The translations under genes were made by a program, and so were the position numbers. The notes beneath the pieces were generated by a model. It was not told where the DNA came from, did not search any database, and was given only the letters and a program-made list of their open reading frames with translations. Shown piece after piece: positions 6,610 to 13,116 of a DNA stretch of 17,003 bases (within the stretch, counting starts at the first letter, position 1; every line of letters starts with the position of its first letter). The stretch covers positions 1 through 17,003 of the forward strand of contig RKRS01000067.1 in assembly GCA_007571275.1 (NCBI GenBank). The letters run 5' to 3'. Source of the DNA: Dehalococcoidia bacterium. GTDB lineage: Bacteria; Chloroflexota; Dehalococcoidia; Bin125.

Positions 6610-7454
6610 GCCGCCAGCCTGATCTGTTCGACACACATGCGCACCTGCACGACCCGTGGATCGGCGATGATCTCACTGAGGTGCTAGAACGCGCCAGCGA
6701 GGCCAGCGTTGGTTGGATGGTCAGCATCGGCACAGACCTACCGACTACCCGCGACGCCATCGCATTGGCAAACTCTCATGACAACATCTGGGCAACAGTC
6801 GGTCTGCATCCACACGACGCCAAGGACTGGGACGCTGACCTCGAGTCCGAGTTCAGACGCCTGGCCGCAAACGACCGTGTCGTTGCGATCGGTGAGATCG
6901 GCCTCGACTTCTATCGCAACCTCTCGTCGCCTGAGGCGCAGTACGCGGCGTTCGAAGCGCAACTGACGCTCGCCGACGAACTGGACCTGCCAGTCGTCAT
7001 CCACTCCCGCGACGCGCACGAGGAATCGTACGGGCTACTCAAGGACTGGGTTCAATCCAACTCTCCCTCCGTAGAGCGTGGGCAGAGGTCACCGAATGTC
7101 AGAGGAGGTCCCGACGATCGCCGCCAACCTCCCGTTGGAGTGATTCACTGCTTCTCCGGCGACGCCGACCTCGCCTGTCGTTACTACGAGCTGGGTTTCC
7201 TCATCTCCTTCGCCGGCCCGGTCACCTATCCCAGGAACGACGCTCTCAGAGAAGCCGCCGCCAGCCTGCCTCTCGAGGCGATTGTGATCGAGACCGACTG
7301 TCCTTACCTCAGCCCTCAACCAAGGCGAGGCAAACGCAACGAGCCAGCACATATCCAGTACACAATCGAGCAAATCGCTCAAGCGCGACCAGAATCAATC
7401 CAGGCCATCGCCGAGAACACCACTCATAACGCTCACCGTCTCTTCCGCCTGTAG
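6606..7454 (+). CDS. tatD: TatD-family metal-dependent hydrolase (DNase)
   Basis: Amidohydrolase-fold TIM barrel of the TatD/YcfH family, associated with 3'-5' exonuclease and DNA-repair roles. Metal ligands visible in order are His11 and His13 in DTHAHLH, Glu97 in GEIGLDFY, His133 in VIHSRDAH, His181 in HCFSGD, and Asp231 in ETDCPYLSPQP. The C-terminal NTTHNAHRLFRL is typical. An additional hydrophilic stretch (about residues 149-177, rich in S, R, P and G) separates the His133 helix from the HCFSG strand, where family members normally have a short turn; this accounts for the 282-residue length against about 255-265. The start overlaps the metG stop by 4 bases, a common bacterial metG-tatD arrangement. 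The precise nuclease substrate is not shown by sequence. Confidence 0.92.
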   Translation: MSRQPDLFDTHAHLHDPWIGDDLTEVLERASEASVGWMVSIGTDLPTTRDAIALANSHDNIWATVGLHPHDAKDWDADLESEFRRLAANDRVVAIGEIGLDFYRNLSSPEAQYAAFEAQLTLADELDLPVVIHSRDAHEESYGLLKDWVQSNSPSVERGQRSPNVRGGPDDRRQPPVGVIHCFSGDADLACRYYELGFLISFAGPVTYPRNDALREAAASLPLEAIVIETDCPYLSPQPRRGKRNEPAHIQYTIEQIAQARPESIQAIAENTTHNAHRLFRL

Positions 7455-7525
7455 TGTGCGAGCGAAGAATCGTGGACACTGAGCACAATGCCTCCCGAGC
7501 AATGCGCAGAGTACGCTAGTCCTTA

Positions 7526-8506
7526 ATGACCTCACTCGAGCAACTCTATGAGCCCATTGCCGATGATCTCGCCATCGTCGAAGACACCCTGTTGCTCGTC
7601 GCGCAATCCGACTTCCTTCCGCTTGAGGCGATGCTGAACCAGGTATTGTCGCGCGGTGGGAAGCGCTTACGTCCTGCGATTTCGCTGCTCTGCGGCGGCT
7701 TCGGCGACTATGACGCCGACACCCAAATTCCGCTCGCCGCTTCAATCGAGTTACTGCACACAGCCACCCTCGTCCACGACGACGTGATCGACTCTTCCGA
7801 GACCCGTCGTGGTCACGTCACCGCCAACGCGACGTTTGGCAACCCCGCCTCAGTGATGCTCGGCGATTACATGTTCGCTCACGCCGCCGAGCTCGTTGCC
7901 CGCACCGGACACATTGGCGTCATCCGACTCTTTGCCGACACGCTGATGGTCATGGCCAAAGGCGAACTGGCCCAGGACGTCTCCGCCTTTGATGCAGGCT
8001 CCGGCACGATGCGCGACTACTACCGACGCATCCACGGCAAAACTGCATCCCTCTTCGCGACCGCCGGCGCCGGCGGCGCGATGATGTCAGCCTGTGACGC
8101 TCAGACCATCGAGTCGCTACGCGAGTACGGTCGTTCAATCGGGATGGCATTCCAGATCGTCGACGACATCCTCGACTTCTGCGGCACCGAGGAGCAGCTC
8201 GGCAAGCCGGTCGGCGGCGATCTGTCGGCTGGCACTCTGACCCTGCCGGCCATCGTGCTCATGGAAGGCGCTCCCGACGACAACCCGGTGACTCGATTCC
8301 TCAACGCGGAAGATGACGATGATCGCGCCGAGTTGCTCGACAACGCGTTAGAGGCCGCGCGTCAGCCAGCGATCGTGGAACACTGCATGGAAACCGTCCA
8401 GGACTGGCGTGAGCGGGCGCTAACGGCCCTCAACGAGGTTCCGGGGCGAGGACCGCGTGGACAACTCGTCGCCATCGCCGAGTTCATCACGCAGCGCGAC
8501 TTCTGA
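7526..8506 (+). CDS. Polyprenyl diphosphate synthase, probably long-chain (quinone side chain)
   Basis: Trans-isoprenyl diphosphate synthase of the IspB/HepT/GGPPS family. The first Asp-rich motif DDVID (85-89) lies in TLVHDDVIDSSETRRG. The second, DDILD (213-217), lies in AFQIVDDILDFCG. The IPP-binding GGKRLRP (44-50), GELAQ (146-150) and GKT (171-173) are all present. Residues 80-81, four to five before the first Asp, are Ala-Thr rather than aromatic. In this family that favours chains longer than C20, so a menaquinone or ubiquinone tail precursor is likely; complex I genes in the window fit a quinone role. Length (326 aa) is normal. Start ATG 7526 has no Shine-Dalgarno site, and the 71-base gap after tatD holds no clear terminator. 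Exact chain length is not determined. Confidence 0.92.
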   Translation: MTSLEQLYEPIADDLAIVEDTLLLVAQSDFLPLEAMLNQVLSRGGKRLRPAISLLCGGFGDYDADTQIPLAASIELLHTATLVHDDVIDSSETRRGHVTANATFGNPASVMLGDYMFAHAAELVARTGHIGVIRLFADTLMVMAKGELAQDVSAFDAGSGTMRDYYRRIHGKTASLFATAGAGGAMMSACDAQTIESLREYGRSIGMAFQIVDDILDFCGTEEQLGKPVGGDLSAGTLTLPAIVLMEGAPDDNPVTRFLNAEDDDDRAELLDNALEAARQPAIVEHCMETVQDWRERALTALNEVPGRGPRGQLVAIAEFITQRDF

Positions 8507-8522
8507 CTCTGATCTCGGAGCC

Positions 8523-8963
8523 TTAGTCCCGCTTGACCGGCTGGGGCAAGGGTTTGAGCTCTCTGGCTTTCTTCGCCATTCGATCCTTCTTGAGCTCGCG
8601 TTCCTTGCGTCGATCCTCACGCGCAAGCCGTCGCTCATGGATCTTCTTGTCGACCAGGTCGGTGTAGTCCTGTGTGGAGAGCGGCTCTTGCTCTCGACGC
8701 TTCGTCACCTGCGGATGCTCGTAAGGTCGGGCCTTCTTCGGCAAATAGGTCACCTCCTGGCCGAGATGCCAGTAGGTTCCCTTGTCAGGGATGCGTCGGG
8801 GATACCCCTGACGCATGACGAAGGCCGAAAACGACGAGGGCATCACGCGCTCGCACTCATCATCGCACTCAGGGCATGGCTGCGGCTCCGGCGCTTCGCG
8901 AATCGGCCGCACCACCTCGAAGATTCCCGCACATGACTCGCACAGGTATTCATATAGCGGCAC
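8523..8963 (-). CDS. FmdB-type zinc-ribbon protein with charged C-terminal tail
   Basis: A 146-residue protein that starts with the FmdB/CxxC zinc-ribbon signature MPLYEYLCESC. Metal-binding cysteines are Cys8, Cys11, Cys30 and Cys33, with an extra Cys37. FmdB-family proteins are small putative regulators of unknown mechanism. The ribbon is followed by a middle region with YWHLGQEVTYLPKKARPYEHP and then, from about residue 105, a very basic and acidic helix-forming tail rich in K, R and E that could form a coiled coil or bind nucleic acid. The start is GTG, only 3 bases after the recO stop, with AGGAG 6 bases upstream inside the end of recO, so it is very probably translated from the recO message. 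It is the last gene of the minus-strand run. Function unknown. Confidence 0.8.
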   Translation of the reverse strand: MPLYEYLCESCAGIFEVVRPIREAPEPQPCPECDDECERVMPSSFSAFVMRQGYPRRIPDKGTYWHLGQEVTYLPKKARPYEHPQVTKRREQEPLSTQDYTDLVDKKIHERRLAREDRRKERELKKDRMAKKARELKPLPQPVKRD

Positions 8964-8966
8964 GCG

Positions 8967-9776
8967 TTACTCCTCTCGCTCTTTCGCCGTGGCGGCCAAT
9001 GCCGCACTCCGGCCAATCGTTTCAGCTCGCGCCAGGTCTTCAGCAAAGCTACGCGAGCGCAATCGGCTGTCCAGCGTCTGTTCCAATGACGATCTCAGGT
9101 GCCGTTCAAGCTCTGCAGACGCGTCTGCATCAACCCGCACCTGCGCCGTCGCTTCGCACGACGACCGTCGCATATAGCGTAACAATCGAAACACGGGCGA
9201 CGATAGCCGCTGGCCGATTCCCGATTCATAACAGCGCTGACAGACGACACCGCCCTCTCCTGCCGCGTAGCCATTGCCTTCCGGTCCTACTTCGGAACGA
9301 CAGCGCACGCAGGCGCTCAGTTCCGGGCGATAACCCTGCTGATCCAGGAACCGCAATGTGAACCACCAACGAATCGCTTTGGGCGACGGAGTCACCGCCA
9401 GCGCATCAAACGAATGCCGCAGCAGCTGGTAGAGCGGGCCTGCTGCAACATCGATATCCGTTGAACGGTCGACCAGTTCGGACAGTGCCAAGGCCTCGGT
9501 CATGCGAACAACGTCGTCATGCAGCTCAGGCCACGAATCCAGCGTTTGAGCGTCAGTGATGATGTCGAGCGAACGACCCGGCGCCAATCCGAATTGGCCG
9601 CGACTCAACGGTTCGACGTGACCCGACATCTTGCTCAGCGGCTTACGAACTCCCTTGGCGACCGCCTCAATTCGACCTCGCGTTGGCGAGAACAACACGC
9701 ATATTCGATCAGCCTCGCCGAGTGAACGCTGCCGCAATACGATCGCTTCGGTGCGGGTGGGGCGAATCCGTGGCAT
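8967..9776 (-). CDS. recO: DNA repair protein RecO
   Basis: RecO is the annealing and recombination mediator that, with RecR, loads RecA on SSB-coated DNA. The N-terminal OB fold begins TEAIVLRQRSLGEADRICVL, with the typical TRGRIEAVAKGVRKPLSKM (32-50). A helical domain follows, including WFTLRFLDQQGYRPELSAC. The zinc site is formed by Cys156, Cys159, Cys179 and Cys182, as expected for zinc-containing RecO. Length is 269 aa, usual for the family. ATG 9776 shares one base with the recR stop (TGATG), so synthesis of RecR and RecO is probably coupled. The zinc-ribbon gene follows after 3 bases. Confidence 0.93.
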   Translation of the reverse strand: MPRIRPTRTEAIVLRQRSLGEADRICVLFSPTRGRIEAVAKGVRKPLSKMSGHVEPLSRGQFGLAPGRSLDIITDAQTLDSWPELHDDVVRMTEALALSELVDRSTDIDVAAGPLYQLLRHSFDALAVTPSPKAIRWWFTLRFLDQQGYRPELSACVRCRSEVGPEGNGYAAGEGGVVCQRCYESGIGQRLSSPVFRLLRYMRRSSCEATAQVRVDADASAELERHLRSSLEQTLDSRLRSRSFAEDLARAETIGRSAALAATAKEREE

Positions 9777-10405
9777 CAGTCGGCGCCCGCTTGCCGATCG
9801 ATCTCTACGCGGTGCGTCATCGCCGCACGCAGCGTTCGCTCGTCCGCATACTCCACGTCAGCACCGACCGGCAATCCGTGCGCGATCCGCGTGATCCGCA
9901 CTCCCATCGCACCAATCACTCGTGACAGATACGCCGCCGTGGCCTCGCCTTCGAGGTTTGGATTCATCGCCAGGATGATCTCCTCCACTGAGGTATCGCC
10001 GAGTCGACCCAGCAGTTCGCGCACTTTGAGATCCTCGGGGCCGACCCCATCCATCGGCGAGATCGCCCCGTGAAGCACGTGATAGCGACCCCGATGAACT
10101 CCGGCGCGCTCAATTGCCGCGACGTCAAGCGGTTCCTCAACCACACAAATCGTCGCATCCGAGCGTTGCGGATCCATGCAGATAGCGCATGGGTCGGCGT
10201 CGGTGATGTTCTGGCAGAGACCACACAACCGCGTCGAATCCTTGACGTCAAGCAACGCCTCAGCAAGCGCCTCAGCCTCTGACCGGGGGGCTCGGAGGAC
10301 GTGATAGGCAAGGCGCTGGGCGCTCTTTGGTCCAATGCCCGGCAGACGATGGAAGGCGTCGATCAGACGTGCAATCGTCGGCGCGGTTGCCGCAGAGCGC
10401 TGCAT
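9776..10405 (-). CDS. recR: Recombination mediator protein RecR
   Basis: RecR forms a ring-shaped clamp and works with RecO and RecF at ssDNA gaps. The helix-hairpin-helix LPGIGPKSAQRLAYHVL starts at 21. The four-cysteine zinc finger has Cys61, Cys64, Cys73 and Cys76 (CGLCQNITDADPCAIC). The Toprim domain has CVVEEPLDVAAIERAG (87-102) and MNPNLEGEAT (147-156). Length is 209 aa, just above the usual 200. Its ATG overlaps the ybaB stop by one base (TAATG) and its stop overlaps the recO ATG. The dnaX-ybaB-recR order is a widespread bacterial arrangement. Confidence 0.96.
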   Translation of the reverse strand: MQRSAATAPTIARLIDAFHRLPGIGPKSAQRLAYHVLRAPRSEAEALAEALLDVKDSTRLCGLCQNITDADPCAICMDPQRSDATICVVEEPLDVAAIERAGVHRGRYHVLHGAISPMDGVGPEDLKVRELLGRLGDTSVEEIILAMNPNLEGEATAAYLSRVIGAMGVRITRIAHGLPVGADVEYADERTLRAAMTHRVEIDRQAGAD

Positions 10406-10791
10406 TACTGCAGACCTGGCAGCGACAACCCATCCGTGAGGCCCGACATCCGCTCCTGCTGCATCTGCTCGAGTCGATCCTGAGCCTCATTGACCGCCGC
10501 CAAGACCAGGTCTTGCAGCATCTCGGTGTCCTCTGGATCGACAACGTCCGGGTCAATCACCACTTCACGCAGTTTGTGATCACCGCCCAAGGTGACCGAC
10601 ACAACGCCCCCGCCGACTGACGCCTCCACCGTCGTTTCCTTGAGTTCATCCTGGGCCTCAGCCAACTGACTCTGCAGTTCCTGCGCCCGCCGCATCATCT
10701 CGGGCGAAAATCCGCCTGCGCCGGCCACTCCCTGTCCGCGCTGCTTGTTCGAACGCGCCGGCCGAAACATGCCACCCTTCCGCTTCGCCAT
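10405..10791 (-). CDS. ybaB: YbaB/EbfC-family nucleoid-associated protein
   Basis: Small DNA-binding protein forming tweezer-like dimers. The family core starts at FSPEMMRRAQELQSQLAEAQ and continues with EASVGGGVVSVTLGGDHKL and EVVIDPDVVDPEDTEMLQDLV, then an amphipathic C-terminal helix. The core is preceded by about 28 extra residues rich in Lys, Arg and Gly (KRKGG...RPARSNKQRGQ), more than usual for the family. Two ATG codons are adjacent. The one at 10791 is preferred because AAAGGG lies 6 bases upstream of it, against 3 for ATG 10794. It sits between dnaX (64-67 bases upstream) and recR (1-base overlap), the canonical order. Confidence 0.92.
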   Translation of the reverse strand: MAKRKGGMFRPARSNKQRGQGVAGAGGFSPEMMRRAQELQSQLAEAQDELKETTVEASVGGGVVSVTLGGDHKLREVVIDPDVVDPEDTEMLQDLVLAAVNEAQDRLEQMQQERMSGLTDGLSLPGLQ

Positions 10792-10828
10792 CATCAGCCC
10801 TTTCGCTACGACTTCAGTCTAGGCGTTT

Positions 10829-10852
10829 GCGTACGCTGAGCGACTCAGACGC
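10829..10852 (-). other. Weak hairpin between dnaX and ybaB
   Basis: CTGAG (10836-10840) and CTCAG (10844-10848) pair around a CGA loop, and an outer GCGT/ACGC pair can extend the stem with a three-base bulge. There is no T-run, so it is not a standard terminator. A role in mRNA processing is possible but unproven. Confidence 0.2.
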
Positions 10853-10858
10853 GCCGGT

Positions 10859-12574
10859 TCAGTTGGAGTGGTACGGTCTGGCGCCAAACCGCGTCCGCGC
10901 CTCACGGCCGATGACACTCTCGCGCATTGGCGGCGCACTGGGTTGGCTCGGCTCGGTCTTCACCTGCGAGTTGCGCACGCCGTTACCGTTCGATACTGCG
11001 GGAACGTGTTCGTCAATCGGAACGCAGCTCACCGTCACACGCCGACGAAGCACCTCAGAGGCAGCCGCCGCAACGTCGCTCGAGGCGTCAGACACTTTTC
11101 GCATGTGGACCTGCTGATAACTGGGCAAGAACCCGAGCGAGATGGAGTCAGCAGTTTGAGCCACGACCCGGCACGACCCGTTCAGCATCGTGGCGATCAG
11201 TCCCTGATTCCGTCGTCTGAGAGCGCTGCGAATCTGCTCCAACAGCTCCTCTACCTCGGGGTTGGCGTTGGCCGCAGCTGGGCGTGGCTGGGGTTCGCCT
11301 TGCGGGCGCGCCGCCCTCCCGGATTGTGAAGCTGATTCCGCGTTCGCTGGTTGGTCCTGCCCCTGCACACGACGCAGATTTCTTGTCTCCTGCTGCTCGC
11401 GACGCTGGCTCTGCCGACGCTGACCGTCAGTCTGGCTCTGCTGCCTCGGCCCATCCGACCGTTGCTGCCGCTGTGGCCGCTGCTGTTGTTGCGGAGCAGA
11501 CGGGACGTTCTGCGAAGGTGGCCCATAGACGATTGAGGCCAGAGCCAGCTCAAGCGGCAACGGCTGATAGGGATCGCGCCTGACATCAGCTTCAGAAAAT
11601 GCCTTGAGCGCCGCCACCGCCGCGGGAGCGTCGACTCCCTTGCAAACCTCTTCAAGCTGTTCTACTTCCGGCGCCGACAGGGAGAGCGTTCCGGTCGCGC
11701 CGGTCAATGTCAGCAGCGCGTGACGCAAGTGTGTCACGACCTGGCGCTTGAAACGTCCGAAGTCGATCGCGTCCTCTTGCACCGCCACGAGCACGGCCAG
11801 GCCTTCGGACAGCTTGCCGCGCAACGCTGCTGAAGCCAGCTCCATCGCCCGCGCGTCGGGGCTCAGCCCCAGTGCCTCCTGCGCGGCCTCCAGCGATACT
11901 GACGACCCACACATGACCCAAACCTGGTCGAGCAGGTTCACCCCGTCGCGCAGAGAACCAGTCGACTCACGCGCGATTAGCCTGAGCGCCTCGTCAGGAA
12001 TGTCAATCTCCTCTGACTCTGCAATCGCGCGCAGGCGTGCGACCATGTCGTCGACGCCAACACGTCGAAAATCGAATCGTTGGCAGCGACTCAGAATCGT
12101 CGGTTTCAATGCCTCCGGATCGGTCGTGGCCAGGATGAACACTACGTGGGGCGGCGGCTCTTCCAGCGTCTTGAGCAAGGCGTCTGCGGCCGCGCCGGTG
12201 AGCTGGTGCACTTCGTCAATCAGATAGACCTTGAAGCGCGCTGAGCCCGGCTGATAGCTGGCTCGCTCGCGCAACTCGCGGATATCGTCGATACCCCGGT
12301 TCGACGCGGCGTCGATCTCGACCAGGTCAAATCCGAGATCGTCGCCCTGCCCAAGCGCTGTGGCGCTGGTCGAGGCGGTGCGACCATTGATCGCCCGAGC
12401 AAGAATCCGCGCTGTGGTCGTCTTGCCAGTCCCACGCGGGCCGCAGAAGAGGTATGCGTGAGAGATCTTGTCTTGGACAACAGCGTTCCTGAGTGTCCGG
12501 ACGACAGTCTCCTGACCGACGACCTCATCAAAATCCGTCGGACGCCACTTCCGGTACAGGACTGTGCTGCTCAT
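10859..12574 (-). CDS. dnaX: DNA polymerase III clamp-loader subunit gamma/tau (DnaX), zinc module absent
   Basis: ATPase of the replicative clamp loader. The AAA+ core has LYRKWRPTDFDEVVGQE (6-22), Walker A GPRGTGKT (45-52), Walker B with DEVH (120-123), sensor 1 LATTD, the SRC arginine finger (162-164) and sensor 2 GSLRD (206-210). The collar domain follows to about residue 355. A Gln/Arg-rich linker (about 358-432) leads to a tau-like C-terminal domain (EVEELLEQIRSAL to about residue 520). The four-cysteine zinc module that normally follows LARAxNC is replaced by a 20-odd-residue stretch without cysteine (61-85), after which DLVEIDAASNRG resumes normally. Length is 571 aa. GGAAGGA lies 8 bases before ATG 12574. 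No A-rich slippery site is visible, so a programmed gamma frameshift is not supported. Confidence 0.95.
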   Translation of the reverse strand: MSSTVLYRKWRPTDFDEVVGQETVVRTLRNAVVQDKISHAYLFCGPRGTGKTTTARILARAINGRTASTSATALGQGDDLGFDLVEIDAASNRGIDDIRELRERASYQPGSARFKVYLIDEVHQLTGAAADALLKTLEEPPPHVVFILATTDPEALKPTILSRCQRFDFRRVGVDDMVARLRAIAESEEIDIPDEALRLIARESTGSLRDGVNLLDQVWVMCGSSVSLEAAQEALGLSPDARAMELASAALRGKLSEGLAVLVAVQEDAIDFGRFKRQVVTHLRHALLTLTGATGTLSLSAPEVEQLEEVCKGVDAPAAVAALKAFSEADVRRDPYQPLPLELALASIVYGPPSQNVPSAPQQQQRPQRQQRSDGPRQQSQTDGQRRQSQRREQQETRNLRRVQGQDQPANAESASQSGRAARPQGEPQPRPAAANANPEVEELLEQIRSALRRRNQGLIATMLNGSCRVVAQTADSISLGFLPSYQQVHMRKVSDASSDVAAAASEVLRRRVTVSCVPIDEHVPAVSNGNGVRNSQVKTEPSQPSAPPMRESVIGREARTRFGARPYHSN

Positions 12575-12582
12575 GCCGCACT

Positions 12583-12589
12583 TCCTTCC
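12583..12589 (-). promoter_or_regulatory. Ribosome binding site of dnaX
   Basis: GGAAGGA on the minus strand stands 8 bases before ATG 12574 and confirms this start. Confidence 0.6.
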
Positions 12590-12609
12590 AACCTGTTCGG
12601 CTCCTCGTC

Positions 12610-12639
12610 AATATAGAACATGATATCTAAACAGATCAA
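12610..12639 (-). promoter_or_regulatory. Candidate promoter for dnaX
   Basis: On the minus strand TTGATC (12639-12634) and TATATT (12615-12610) are separated by 18 bases, in an AT-rich patch unlike its surroundings. The -35 overlaps the ybeY stop codon. A start near 12603 would give a leader of about 30 bases containing the GGAAGGA ribosome binding site. This would let dnaX and the rec genes be expressed apart from nuo. Confidence 0.4.
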
Positions 12640-13115
12640 GCCCTGGCCGCCGACTCCATCCCGATTCTGATCAATGCAGCCCGTTCCAGCTCCTTCATCC
12701 GTGCGTCTTCCGATGGCTCCTCGTGATCGAACCCCAGCAGATGCAGTGTGCCGTGAACAGTCAACAGCGCCAGCTCCTCGGCCAGCGAGACGCCGCGCTC
12801 GTTCGCTCCACGCGCAGCGACGGGCAGCGCGATCACGATTTCTCCCAGCTCGGCAGCGCCATCAGGCCGACGTAGGCCGTCGAAGTCGGTATTGAACGAG
12901 AGCACATCGGTCGTCGAGTCTTCCCCCCGAAATCGCCGGTTGAGCCGCCGCACCGCGCGAGAGTCGGTCACGCGTACCGATACCACACGCGCTATACGCA
13001 GTTTGCGCGAGTCGAGCGTCTCTCGCACGCAACGCTCAAGAGCATCCACATCCAGGCGGTGGACAAATGCAGGATCGACCAGGATCTCGACGATATGGTG
13101 GCGGCCGGCGGTCAC
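12636..13115 (-). CDS. ybeY: Endoribonuclease YbeY (16S rRNA maturation)
   Basis: Single-strand endoribonuclease needed for 16S rRNA 3' end maturation and ribosome quality control. The zinc motif HGTLHLLGFDHEE supplies His121, His125 and His131. The upstream LNRRFRGEDSTTDVLSFN (58-75) and GEIVIALP (91-98) are conserved. Length is 159 aa, normal. The start is GTG at 13115, one base after the nuoN stop, and no Shine-Dalgarno site is visible, so expression probably depends on reinitiation after nuoN. ybeY is usually near phoH, era or recO; here it lies between nuoN and dnaX. Confidence 0.94.
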   Translation of the reverse strand: MTAGRHHIVEILVDPAFVHRLDVDALERCVRETLDSRKLRIARVVSVRVTDSRAVRRLNRRFRGEDSTTDVLSFNTDFDGLRRPDGAAELGEIVIALPVAARGANERGVSLAEELALLTVHGTLHLLGFDHEEPSEDARMKELERAALIRIGMESAARA

Positions 13116-13116
13116 A

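Noticed and set aside
7455..7525. Terminator or small RNA between tatD and the polyprenyl synthase
   Set aside because: No stable inverted repeat or T-run is visible in these 71 bases.
8457..9361. Plus-strand open frames over the fmdB-like and recO genes
   Set aside because: They are shadows of two well-supported minus-strand genes; the Arg/Ser-rich composition is typical of shifted frames.
11340..11520. Programmed frameshift in dnaX making a gamma form
   Set aside because: No A-rich heptamer or following stem-loop was found in the linker region; the Gln-rich codons are not a slippery site.
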